DNA from: Nitrosarchaeum koreense MY1
Lineage (GTDB): Archaea > Thermoproteota > Nitrososphaeria > Nitrososphaerales > Nitrosopumilaceae
Direction: 5' to 3'
DNA length: 64,000 nt
NCBI RefSeq assembly: GCF_000220175.1
Contig: NZ_AFPU01000001.1
Span: 965,512-1,029,511 of the forward strand
Shown: one piece after another, positions 1 through 7,561 of the stretch
Numbering within the stretch: position 1 is the stretch's first letter
Layout: each line of letters begins with the position of its first letter
Position numbers and translations under genes: made by a program
Notes under the pieces: generated by a model
Told to the model about the DNA's origin: nothing
The model's database searches: none
The model's input: only the letters and a program-made list of their open reading frames with translations

Positions 1-211
1 GATGAGGTCTTTTTCCATTATTTGATAAAATATCACTGTGTTTGTCATAGAAACTATCAGTTTCATTAATCAAAACATCAAGAAAATCAGACGCTTCTTT
101 TGCTTCTTGACCCTTTGGGTCTCGATGAGCCATAATTGAATTTGATAATGTATCAATTTTTGAAGTCTTTAGTTTGTATTCGCTTAAAACTCGATGTTCA
201 AAAGAGATCAT
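1..211 (-). CDS. hypothetical protein, 3' end beyond the window edge
   Basis: The frame opens at an ATG (209-211) and runs off the left end after 70 codons without a stop. The peptide begins MISFEHRVLSEYKLKTSK and is hydrophilic with alternating acidic and basic residues, as in a helical cytosolic protein. I do not recognise a family. Only the N-terminal part is visible, so length and function cannot be judged. The next ATG upstream (215-217) is followed at once by a stop, so 211 is the only good start. Confidence 0.5.
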   Translation of the reverse strand, partial: MISFEHRVLSEYKLKTSKIDTLSNSIMAHRDPKGQEAKEASDFLDVLINETDSFYDKHSDILSNNGKRPH

Positions 212-290
212 TTCACATTATGTTCAAATTTACTAGTGTATGTTCATTTCGGTTGATAGAAATTATAAAATAAAATCATACTAAATAATT

Positions 291-404
291 TTATTCAGTT
301 TTATATTTTAGATTACATGTTGGACAATACCAAGATACGGATTCACCTTGTTCAAGAAATATCATTCCAAAACATTTTGGACATTGACCAATGTCGTCAT
401 TCAT
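291..404 (-). CDS. 37-residue zinc-ribbon protein
   Basis: A short ATG frame with two knuckles, CPKC (residues 8-11) and CPTC (27-30), separated by 15 residues. This is the classic four-cysteine zinc ribbon. The protein is little more than the metal-binding fold, a type of micro-protein common in thaumarchaeal genomes. Partner and role are unknown. It lies 12 bases after another possible tiny frame on the same strand. Confidence 0.55.
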   Translation of the reverse strand: MNDDIGQCPKCFGMIFLEQGESVSWYCPTCNLKYKTE

Positions 405-416
405 TAATTTTCTAAA

Positions 417-557
417 TTAGCTATTCAAATTAAATATTTCAAAAAAGACCATAACGAGGAATTGGAATACTAAAACGAATTTTGAATGCTTCCATCCTTT
501 TTCGTTTATTCCTTTACTGTCATTAACTACGACAGTTCCTCGCCATACAATATACAA
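417..557 (-). CDS. possible 46-residue membrane micro-protein
   Basis: A TTG-started frame encoding a polar N-terminal half (VVVNDSKGINEKGWKHSK, residues 9-26) and a strongly hydrophobic C-terminal half (about 27-43) that could be one membrane helix. Composition looks protein-like, but there is no recognised family and the start codon is weak. It sits 12 bases upstream of the zinc-ribbon micro-gene at 291-404. Treat as tentative. Confidence 0.28.
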   Translation of the reverse strand: MYIVWRGTVVVNDSKGINEKGWKHSKFVLVFQFLVMVFFEIFNLNS

Positions 558-761
558 CTAAATGATATTAAAGAGATTCTACCAAAAATCATTAAATTCA
601 TTTGAATAATATTAATTAAACTTAATAAATGTAAATAAATGAATATCATATTAAAAATTACATGTTTTAAAAAAATAACAATAAAAAATTACAATAAATA
701 ATAGATCATTTTAGAAATTTCCAATTTAAACCTTAAATATTAAAAATTCTTATAATGTATG

Positions 762-884
762 ATGTCGAAATCACTTTCGGCTGAATAAACTGCGTGACCC
801 TGCAGAACAAAAAAAGGCAATCAGTCGTTTAACGAACTGACCACGAGAGGAAATCTCTCTATGTTCTGTAATTGAGGGTTACGC
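762..884 (+). ncRNA. candidate structured RNA A (multi-branched)
   Basis: No credible frame is present, but the sequence folds strongly. GCGTGACCCT (792-801) pairs with AGGGTTACGC (875-884), and directly inside it GCAGAAC (802-808) pairs with GTTCTGT (863-869), giving a 17-pair stem with a 5-base bulge (870-874). Within it are hairpins TCAGT/ACTGA (821-825/836-840) and GAGAG/CTCTC (845-849/855-859). A further hairpin CGAAA/TTTCG lies at 766-779. Two pairs are G-U only if the + strand is transcribed. A TATA-like CTTAAATATTAA (732-743) lies about 25 bases before 762-766. I do not match it to tRNA, 5S, SRP or RNase P RNA. Confidence 0.5.
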
Positions 885-1078
885 CTTTTCTACTCTTCAA
901 CTAGTGTCAATACAAAAGAAATAAAGAGCATCTTAAATGTCAGATTCACGTAATGAATAATGAGATTCAGGTCACAGTTTGTATGTTTTCGTCATAGTAT
1001 ACAAAGACTAGAATCTTTTTTAAAATAATATCCAAATTAGCACAGATGGTTTTTATTCAATAAATGTATAATAGATGT

Positions 1079-1182
1079 GGAAAGCTGACGCAGTATCCTA
1101 AGGTCAAATGCCTGGCATCAGTTTGCTGGTCTTTGCTTACTTGCATGGCTACGCAAAGGTTGATCCGCATTAGTCAGCTTCC
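1079..1182 (+). ncRNA. candidate structured RNA B (multi-branched)
   Basis: A closing stem of 10 pairs with one bulged A joins GGAAAGCTGAC (1079-1089) to GTCAGCTTCC (1173-1182). Inside, GGTCAA (1102-1107) pairs with TTGATC (1160-1165). Two hairpins follow: ATCAG/CTGGT (1117-1121/1126-1130, loop TTTG) and CTTTGC/GCAAAG (1131-1136/1153-1158). The G-U pairs again favour + strand transcription. The segment is richer in GC than its flanks, as is usual for structured RNA in AT-rich archaea. An AT-rich stretch at 1050-1075 could hold a promoter. It ends 44 bases before the gene at 1226, so it could also be a 5' leader. Confidence 0.5.
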
Positions 1183-1225
1183 AAATTATACTAGTTAATC
1201 AACAAAGCTAAGAAATTTTTTAATA

Positions 1226-1948
1226 TTGATTAGAATTACAGAAAAACCCAAGGTTGTGATAAATATTACAGAATCATTTTTAGATACAATAGACATTTTA
1301 TTAAATTTACAGGTAGGCGATTTATCAAGATTAGAGCACGTAAAAAGAATGATACTAGAAAATAAACCACTTTACACAAGTGATAAAAAATATGTTAAAA
1401 ATCTAGCAGAGACATACATTAAAGATCATCAAATAGAAGAAATCAAATCACCAAAATTAATCAATTGTCGTAATTGCAGTACCAGCATTGCTGAAGATGC
1501 AAAATTTTGCACCCTATGTGGAACTAGACAAGAAAGAACATTTCAAAATTATGACGTAAAGAAGATTGTAAAAAGATACAATCCATTAAAACTTATATCA
1601 AGACCAAATTCGTATCAAAGTCTTGCCATAGTTGGAGGATTAATGGCAATGATTCCAACATTATTTATCGTTGCAAGAATGGAGCCATTACTTGAGGCAA
1701 TCAACTATGAAACAGGAATAGAGTTGTCAGGACTTGCATCTGTTTTCATATCCCTTGGGATAATTTCCAGCATATTGAGTTTCATTGCAATCATAATTAC
1801 ATTTTTAATAAAAAACCCAAAAAAGGTTGGAAGAATGTTATTTTTTATAGCATTTGGAATACTTGTTACTTCAATTCTAATAGGAATTGTAGGTTTTGGG
1901 ATAATTTTGATTTCAAGTAATATAGCATACAAAAAAAGACATTACTAA
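1226..1948 (+). CDS. zinc-ribbon membrane protein with thaumarchaeal N-terminal module
   Basis: A 240-residue protein with three parts. Residues about 28-70 form a helical module (GDLSRLEHVKRM, then TSDKKYVKNL) that recurs in the protein at 58644-59348. A zinc ribbon follows (CRNC at 81-84, CTLC about 95-98). Three hydrophobic membrane segments occupy roughly 130-230. The start is TTG; an in-frame stop at 1196-1198 and the lack of ATG or GTG leave no better choice. The role is unknown; ribbon-plus-membrane architecture suggests a membrane adaptor or sensor. It follows candidate RNA B by 44 bases. Confidence 0.7.
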   Translation: MIRITEKPKVVINITESFLDTIDILLNLQVGDLSRLEHVKRMILENKPLYTSDKKYVKNLAETYIKDHQIEEIKSPKLINCRNCSTSIAEDAKFCTLCGTRQERTFQNYDVKKIVKRYNPLKLISRPNSYQSLAIVGGLMAMIPTLFIVARMEPLLEAINYETGIELSGLASVFISLGIISSILSFIAIIITFLIKNPKKVGRMLFFIAFGILVTSILIGIVGFGIILISSNIAYKKRHY

Positions 1949-1951
1949 AAA

Positions 1952-2050
1952 TTACTCATCAGGATAAAAGTGCGATTCCACATTTCCACTATTTGTAGAA
2001 TAATGCATTACTATCCCATGAGATAGTTTTGTTTTTCCAATTAATTTCAT
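1952..2050 (-). CDS. 32-residue micro-protein
   Basis: An ATG frame of 33 codons in the gap between two convergent genes. The peptide starts MKLIGKTKLSHGIVMHYS and ends ESHFYPDE. It is mixed polar/hydrophobic with normal codon use for the window. No domain is recognised. It stops 3 bases after the upstream gene ends on the other strand. Support is composition only. Confidence 0.38.
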   Translation of the reverse strand: MKLIGKTKLSHGIVMHYSTNSGNVESHFYPDE

Positions 2051-2119
2051 TAAAGTTTATTGAAAAAATTTTTACTTAACAAAATGTGTGTTCAATAAAA
2101 CAAACATTTCTAGAAATAT

Positions 2120-3397
2120 CTAAAGTTCAACATCTTTGGTTTCTCTACTAAGTAATGTGGGGATTATCAGAATTATTGAACCAATCATAATATTAATTCC
2201 TAGAGCAACTGGAACCAATTCTTTTGAAACACTTGACATAAAGTATAATGCAATCAGGGGGGACCATGAACCAAAGATCAATCCTGCATTATATGAAAAA
2301 CCAGCTGCACTGTTTCGTATTTGGGTTGGAAATCTTTCTGAAAAATATGCAGGTATTGGACCTGATGCAGTAGATATAACAATGGCATAAACTATAACAT
2401 ACAATACCAAGCCATACAAATTATTCAATATTGCACTTGCAAGTGGAATTGAAACAAGAATTGATGCAGATACAAAAATAAGCATTGATTTTTTTCTGCC
2501 AATTTTTTGGGATAACCAACCAGTTAGGATCATCCCAACCCAAGAGGATGCAGTAGCATAAATCATAATTAGTGCAATCTGTTCTTTTTGAAAATCACCA
2601 AACTCTCCCAAATATGTAGGCAAAATACTAATGGAGCCATGATACATGTAAACAAGTCCAGTCATTATTGCAGCACAAAGCAAAAATTCCTTTCTGTGAA
2701 TTTTTCCAAAAACAATACTTTTCAATGGAGTTTTAACAAGACCAGATTCTTTGTTCTTTTTAATCCATAACGGAGATTCATCCATACTTAATCGCACAAA
2801 AAGTGCAACAAATCCAGGAATTATTCCTGTAAAAAAGAGTATCCGCCATCCAATCTCCTCAAACAACTGCCCTGGAAATAAAATAGTAATTATTTGAAAA
2901 GATATTGCAGCCAATAAAAAACCAAAAGAGAATCCACTTTGCAAAAATCCAGATATTACACCTCTCTTTTGTTTTGGTATACTTTCAATTGTTAGTACAG
3001 CACCACTGCCCCACTCACCTCCAGCAAATATTCCTTGAATTAGACGCACCAGTATCAGAAGAATTGGTGCCATCACTCCTACCATTAGATATGTTGGTAA
3101 CAATCCAACTGCAAAAGTTGCAATTGAAAATCCCATTATGGTAATTACCATTGCTTTTTTTCGTCCAAACTTATCACCATAGATCCCAAAAATCACAGAT
3201 CCTAAAGGTCTCATAATCAATGTAACAGTATACGATGCAAATGTTGCAAGTATACTAAACACAGGATCCGCAGATGGAAAAAATAGCTGACTAATTGAAG
3301 GAATAACAAGTAGCATCAAAACTATATCATATCCATCTAAAGACCAACCAAGAAATGAACCAATGGCGATTTTTTTCTGAGCTAATGTTAGACTCAT
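2120..3397 (-). CDS. MFS transporter, metabolite:H+ symporter type
   Basis: A membrane protein of about 425 residues with 12 predicted helices. The loop after helix 2 carries GDKFGRKKAM, the major facilitator signature, and a half-repeat GRKKSM occurs in the second half. RLIQGIFAGGEWGSGAV is typical of the metabolite:H+ symporter branch (ProP, KgtP and ShiA relatives). These proteins move small organic acids, betaines or sugars with protons across the cytoplasmic membrane; the substrate cannot be read from sequence. A TTG at 3400 immediately precedes the ATG at 3397; the ATG is preferred. It stands alone with no metabolic partner nearby. Confidence 0.85.
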   Translation of the reverse strand: MSLTLAQKKIAIGSFLGWSLDGYDIVLMLLVIPSISQLFFPSADPVFSILATFASYTVTLIMRPLGSVIFGIYGDKFGRKKAMVITIMGFSIATFAVGLLPTYLMVGVMAPILLILVRLIQGIFAGGEWGSGAVLTIESIPKQKRGVISGFLQSGFSFGFLLAAISFQIITILFPGQLFEEIGWRILFFTGIIPGFVALFVRLSMDESPLWIKKNKESGLVKTPLKSIVFGKIHRKEFLLCAAIMTGLVYMYHGSISILPTYLGEFGDFQKEQIALIMIYATASSWVGMILTGWLSQKIGRKKSMLIFVSASILVSIPLASAILNNLYGLVLYVIVYAIVISTASGPIPAYFSERFPTQIRNSAAGFSYNAGLIFGSWSPLIALYFMSSVSKELVPVALGINIMIGSIILIIPTLLSRETKDVEL

Positions 3398-3493
3398 CAA
3401 GACAATTCCAGTCTAGTTGTATTTAGCCTTGATTTCAAAAATCAAAACATTTGCCATAGTAAAAATAGAGACCAATTACCAATAAAATAGAGC

Positions 3494-3883
3494 ATGCCAG
3501 AGATTAATGTAGAAGAGTATGAGAAAAGATGTCAAGAAATTCTACAAGATAGCGAAGTAAGATTTGCCGCACTTTTAGATGAATTTGGAAAGATACTTGC
3601 TGGAGGGTATAAAGTAGATGTGGATCCAAGATTAACTGAAGAGCAACACAATGAAGTTTGTAAAGAGTTAGCAGGAAGAGTAGTAAAAAGAAAAAAATTT
3701 GATGTAGAATTAGGATATGTAAAATATTCAGCATCTCGCAGAAAGCATGTTGTGATAATGAGTTTTCCAATCTTTGAAAAAGTAATAATGATAGTAGCAG
3801 AACCAAATGTCAACATTGACAGATTAGCATTTAGAATAATTGAAAAGCTGGGTCGTCAATGGGGCGAATTTTTTGGGGAATAA
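3494..3883 (+). CDS. thaumarchaeal conserved protein (DUF6659-like)
   Basis: A 129-residue soluble protein. The segment DSEVRFAALLDEFGKILAGG (19-38) resembles roadblock/profilin-like folds in which a chain begins by asking for an internal strand pair, and it is matched in layout by ISPFIRFVGIVGKGGELLAY in the protein at 11709-12089. I believe these belong to a thaumarchaea-enriched family of unknown function, with several copies per genome. The ATG start lies 12 bases after a TATA-poor spacer. No partner is evident. The assignment to DUF6659 is from memory and should be treated as tentative. Confidence 0.6.
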   Translation: MPEINVEEYEKRCQEILQDSEVRFAALLDEFGKILAGGYKVDVDPRLTEEQHNEVCKELAGRVVKRKKFDVELGYVKYSASRRKHVVIMSFPIFEKVIMIVAEPNVNIDRLAFRIIEKLGRQWGEFFGE

Positions 3884-3912
3884 ATTTTAAATCATTTTAC
3901 AATACAGAAAAA

Positions 3913-4266
3913 TTACTTCATCACGTTACTTTTGAAATCACTTATTGTTGAAATAGTACGTTTTGTCTCATGACCAATATCATGAATTGTAGCACCATTG
4001 TATTTTTTGTCAAGATACCTGCCAGTTAGGATCATAGGAGCAGCAATTGCATTACTAATACCGGTGGGTTCTGGAATCCAAAATATAATAAATCCAATTT
4101 TTTGAAGTTTTTTACCCGGAGCAGATGCTCGTTGAACACATCCCAGAGAATGGGCAGTTGATTTATCATCAAACTTTGTCATGTCCATGTATAATGACGC
4201 TCTTCTCTTGGCTGAGTCAGAAAATTTACGTATTTTATCTAGGCGTGCCTTTAAGTGATCAACCAT
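3913..4266 (-). CDS. hypothetical protein
   Basis: A 117-residue ATG-started protein. The N-terminal 30 residues are basic (KARLDKIRKFSDSAKRRAS) and a less polar stretch lies near residues 55-80 (GFIIFWIPEPTGISNAIAAP). I do not recognise the family. It is convergent with the gene at 3494 and divergent from the DtxR-type regulator at 4392, with about 125 bases between them, so it could share that regulator's control region. Confidence 0.5.
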   Translation of the reverse strand: MVDHLKARLDKIRKFSDSAKRRASLYMDMTKFDDKSTAHSLGCVQRASAPGKKLQKIGFIIFWIPEPTGISNAIAAPMILTGRYLDKKYNGATIHDIGHETKRTISTISDFKSNVMK

Positions 4267-4356
4267 GATTTCTATTTAGAAAAAATCAGATAAGATTCAA
4301 TGATCAATATCAATCACCTGTGTGTCAATAAAGGATAACAAGTCTAAGAGACACTC

Positions 4357-4386
4357 AATTATACTAGGCTTAGTTTAATTACTAAG
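4357..4386 (+). promoter_or_regulatory. TATA box and inverted-repeat operator of the DtxR-type gene
   Basis: AATTATACTA (4357-4366) is a TATA-like box about 26 bases before the TTG start at 4392, consistent with a leaderless transcript. Between the two lies CTTAGT (4369-4374) and ACTAAG (4381-4386), a perfect 6-base inverted repeat with spacer TTAATT. Its size and AT-rich core resemble DtxR/MntR family operators. Position over the transcription start suggests autorepression. Not tested. Confidence 0.45.
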
Positions 4387-4391
4387 ATACA

Positions 4392-4856
4392 TTGAAGGAT
4401 AAAAACTCCAAGAGGTTAGACTCTATCAAAGCAGCTCATCAGTCAGAAAAAGCAAGCTATAGCACTAGAATGGAGGATTATTTGGAGGTAATCTCTGAGC
4501 TTGTAGAGCTAAAAGGATATGCAACCACATTAGACATTTCACGATACATGAATGTGAGTGCGCCAAGTGTTACAAAAATGCTACAAAGATTAGAAGAAAA
4601 CAAGTTGTTAGAATATGAAAAGTACCACGGGATTAATCTAACAAGTAAGGGCACTCAGATAGCAATCGAGATAAGACAAAACCATGGAATTTTACTAGAG
4701 TTTTTTGAGATTTTGGGAGTGAATCATGATACTGCTAACAAAGATACTGAAGGAATTGAACATCACTTGAATCCAAAAACAATCAAACAATTACGAAAGT
4801 TTATCACATTTTTAAAAGCAAATCCAAAAATTATTGAAAGTTTTAAGAATCCATAA
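4392..4856 (+). CDS. DtxR/MntR-family metal-dependent repressor
   Basis: A 154-residue regulator. After a 25-residue polar N-terminus comes MEDYLEVISELVELKG, the usual beginning of DtxR helix-turn-helix domains, then the recognition region VSAPSVTKMLQRLEENKLL and wing YEKYHGINLTSKG. The dimerisation domain follows, with HGILLEFFEILGV and EGIEHHL, which carry the His/Glu metal ligands of the family. These repressors bind Fe2+ or Mn2+ and DNA together. There is no SH3-like third domain, matching MntR-length proteins. The TTG start fits the TATA spacing; an internal ATG at codon 27 would cut into the fold. Confidence 0.8.
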   Translation: MKDKNSKRLDSIKAAHQSEKASYSTRMEDYLEVISELVELKGYATTLDISRYMNVSAPSVTKMLQRLEENKLLEYEKYHGINLTSKGTQIAIEIRQNHGILLEFFEILGVNHDTANKDTEGIEHHLNPKTIKQLRKFITFLKANPKIIESFKNP

Positions 4857-4878
4857 AATATGCTAAACTATTATTTCT

Positions 4879-6714
4879 TTAATCTTTAAGAAATATTTGA
4901 ATATCGTTTTGAGATGATGCTAGTTTCATTAAAGTTCGTGACGCTTCAGAACGTTTTGGAATTGTAATCTCACCTTTTTTCCCAATTCTAACTGAAGTCA
5001 CATAGTTATCATGAACATAAATATCAGCATGCATTGAAGAATATTCTCTGCCAACAGTTAAAACTAACCCGCTCTTAGATTCTGAAAAATGAAAAGATAT
5101 TTCATTAGATGAATTTTTAGATTCATAACGATTAGAATTAGTCTTTTCAACTACATCAATGTGTATTTTTAGCACTTTTTCAATCTCACTAATGTTAGAA
5201 CCACCTTTTCCGATAATTGATGCCATTGATTGTTTATCTACTAAGATTTTGGCTCGATTGTCAGACAATATCTCAACTTCTACTCTAGGATCATATTTCC
5301 TAAAGAGCTCGCGTATTTTGTCTTCTGCAAGTTTTTCAATACCTACTTTTTGTACTTTTTTTGATACTGGAACTATGACATTCTCTTCACCAAATGTGTA
5401 AATTTCATGCTCAAGCACATGATCTGCAAAATTTCTAATCTCAATTACTGGTCTTGCCAAATCAGATTCGGTCATTCCAGTTGGAACCTTAACCACAAGC
5501 TCCAAATCATATATTTTTCCTATTGTGCCATCTTTAACAAAAACTACAGTATCAATAACATTTGGAATTATTCCTAACTCGATTTTTCCGATAAAACGTT
5601 GTATTGCATCCAAAGGAGAGTTGGCATGTACAACACCGACCATGCCAACACCAGTGAGTCGTAGATCAGCAAACGTTCGAAAGTCTTCTCTTCGTCTTAC
5701 CTCATCAAAGATTGTGTAATCAGGACGAACTAATAATAAAATATCAGCAGTGTTATCAAAACTACCATCAAGCTTTGTGTATTGAGTAATTCCTGGATCC
5801 ACTTGCAAATCACGTGGAGATTCAAATGTTTTTACAATCTTTCCAGTATTGTGATAAAAATTGGCAAGGCTAGATGCAAGAGTACTTTTTCCAGAACCTG
5901 GAGGACCAGAAATTATGATGCCTTCAGCCCTATCAGAGAATCGCTTCATTAATTCTTCAGAAATAGTATAATCATCCAAAGTCAATTTCACGATAGGATG
6001 AACGATTGTGATTTCAAATGCTTCAGAAAACGGAGGCTTGGTAATTGCAATTCTATAATCATTGTACTGAATTACATATGCACCAGTTTTTGAGATTTCA
6101 ACAGTACTAGAATCAGAAGCAGTAGTCTCTAAAATTTGAGAGGTAATTAGTTGGAGATATTCACGGGTTAAAATTTCATCGTTTATTTTTGTCAAAACAA
6201 ATGACCCAGGTTTTCCTTTTTTTGCCATTGGTGTCATGTTCTCTTTTAGGTGTACACTCATTGTTTCAGAGTCAAAAAATTTTAAAAATTCCAAAGTAAT
6301 ATTTTTAGGAATTGGTTTTACAAACACAGATTCCAATCCTTCGGCCTGTGCCACTAGATGTTGAACATTATCAGAAGTATACAGAATTGCTTGATTTTGT
6401 TTTGCAACATCTTTGATTATCGCATCAATTCTACCAGAACCAGCCATACGAATATCCTCAGAAGTTGGGTGCGAGCCTGAAAGTGATATGACCAACTCAA
6501 AATTACCGGATATTTCTTTAAGTTTTTTTATTACTTCCAAACCAATAAAACCCTGTTCTTTTTTCTGAGATGCTTGTGATTGTAATTCATCAAAAACTGC
6601 TTGAGGTATAATGATTTCAGAATTTTTAATTTTTCCTGATTCAATCAATATAATTAGCTGTCCATTAATTATGATACTAGTATCTACAACAATCTTCGAC
6701 AAATCTTCTATCAA
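4879..6714 (-). CDS. PIN domain / PilT-type ATPase / KH domain protein
   Basis: A 611-residue three-part protein. Residues 1-135 are a PIN nuclease-like domain (VVDTSIIIN, Asp11; acidic residues at 42-43 and in TSD near 113-115). Residues about 240-410 are a VirB11/PilT-like ATPase with Walker A GPPGSGKST (270-278) and FDEVRRREDF (336-345). A KH RNA-binding domain follows with the GKGG loop at 502-505. This architecture is widespread in archaea and usually annotated as PINc/VapC ATPase; an RNA-processing or ribosome-associated role is assumed, not shown. It reads towards the DtxR gene and follows the response regulator by 24 bases. Confidence 0.88.
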   Translation of the reverse strand: MIEDLSKIVVDTSIIINGQLIILIESGKIKNSEIIIPQAVFDELQSQASQKKEQGFIGLEVIKKLKEISGNFELVISLSGSHPTSEDIRMAGSGRIDAIIKDVAKQNQAILYTSDNVQHLVAQAEGLESVFVKPIPKNITLEFLKFFDSETMSVHLKENMTPMAKKGKPGSFVLTKINDEILTREYLQLITSQILETTASDSSTVEISKTGAYVIQYNDYRIAITKPPFSEAFEITIVHPIVKLTLDDYTISEELMKRFSDRAEGIIISGPPGSGKSTLASSLANFYHNTGKIVKTFESPRDLQVDPGITQYTKLDGSFDNTADILLLVRPDYTIFDEVRRREDFRTFADLRLTGVGMVGVVHANSPLDAIQRFIGKIELGIIPNVIDTVVFVKDGTIGKIYDLELVVKVPTGMTESDLARPVIEIRNFADHVLEHEIYTFGEENVIVPVSKKVQKVGIEKLAEDKIRELFRKYDPRVEVEILSDNRAKILVDKQSMASIIGKGGSNISEIEKVLKIHIDVVEKTNSNRYESKNSSNEISFHFSESKSGLVLTVGREYSSMHADIYVHDNYVTSVRIGKKGEITIPKRSEASRTLMKLASSQNDIQIFLKD

Positions 6715-6738
6715 TTTTAATTAAAGTTAGATCCTAAA

Positions 6739-7101
6739 TTACTTTGCCAAAACATCCGAAACAACTTTCAATATGTTGTTAAAATTAAATGGTTTTGAAA
6801 TATAAGATGAGGCACCAAAATCCAAACATTGCTGAATAACTTTCTGATCATCACTTGCAGTAACCAAGATAATCTTGGCTTTTGGATCTTTTGAGAGTAT
6901 TTCTTTAACAACAGTAAATCCATCTTTTTTAGGCATTGCTAAATCTAAAAGTAACAAGTCAGGATTAAATTTGAAAAAAAAATCTACACTTTCTGCACCA
7001 TCTTTTGCCTCACATACAATATTATGTTCACCTATAGACAAAATATCTTTTAAGACAAGTCTAATTGCATCAGAATCATCGGCAATCATGATGTTTCCCA
7101 T
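6739..7101 (-). CDS. CheY-like response regulator
   Basis: A single receiver domain of 120 residues. The acidic pocket is Asp8-Asp9, the phospho-acceptor Asp53 (LLLLDLAMP), switch residue Thr81 (VTAS) and Lys103 (SKPF). No output domain follows, so it must act through protein contact like CheY or Spo0F. It lies beside an HPt protein gene on the same strand and a divergent histidine kinase, which together could form a phosphorelay. Start ATG is the only one fitting the first beta strand. Confidence 0.9.
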   Translation of the reverse strand: MGNIMIADDSDAIRLVLKDILSIGEHNIVCEAKDGAESVDFFFKFNPDLLLLDLAMPKKDGFTVVKEILSKDPKAKIILVTASDDQKVIQQCLDFGASSYISKPFNFNNILKVVSDVLAK

Positions 7102-7139
7102 TAAATCATCTTAAACTGACAGGTAATTAAAAAGGTTGA

Positions 7140-7499
7140 TCAGATAAAAGTAGAAGATATTTGGAAAATCTTTTGTTTTATTTCATTCAAATTAATATCG
7201 GATTGAGTCATAGATTTCTTCATAGCATCAACTGAAATGATAAGAGATTCAAATATTTCATCAGTTATTGTCTCATCTGTTATCTTTTTTAACAGAGAAT
7301 CAAGCATTGATGATAGAGCACCCAATTCCTCTTTTCCCATCATTGGAGCCAATCCTTTGATTTTGTGAGTTGATTTTTGAATTTTGGAGGCATTAGCAGA
7401 TACATCTAGAGGAGTATGACAAGCACTTAAGATATTAGAAATTGTAGAAATTTCATCGTTTATTTCAGCAGTAGCAACCTTAAGAAATTCATTAGACAT
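7140..7499 (-). CDS. histidine phosphotransfer (HPt) domain protein
   Basis: A 119-residue all-helical protein with THKIKGLAPMMGKEELG: the H-x-x-K-G motif of HPt domains, phosphorylatable His45, followed by the usual small residues and Leu-rich helix. HPt proteins carry phosphate between a kinase/receiver and another receiver. Located between the response regulator (38 bases downstream) and the divergent histidine kinase (62 bases upstream), it is the natural relay. HPt genes standing alone are uncommon in archaea. Confidence 0.78.
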   Translation of the reverse strand: MSNEFLKVATAEINDEISTISNILSACHTPLDVSANASKIQKSTHKIKGLAPMMGKEELGALSSMLDSLLKKITDETITDEIFESLIISVDAMKKSMTQSDINLNEIKQKIFQISSTFI

Positions 7500-7561
7500 A
7501 TTGGTACAAATAAAGAAACCATGCTCATTATTTTTATACTCTATGGTAAGAGTTAGACAGT

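Noticed and set aside
901-1070. Gene between the two structured RNAs
   Set aside because: Only frames below 16 codons are present and no stable fold is evident.
762-1182. 5S rRNA, tRNA, SRP or RNase P RNA
   Set aside because: The characteristic conserved sequences of these RNAs were looked for in both structured segments and not found; sizes also do not match.
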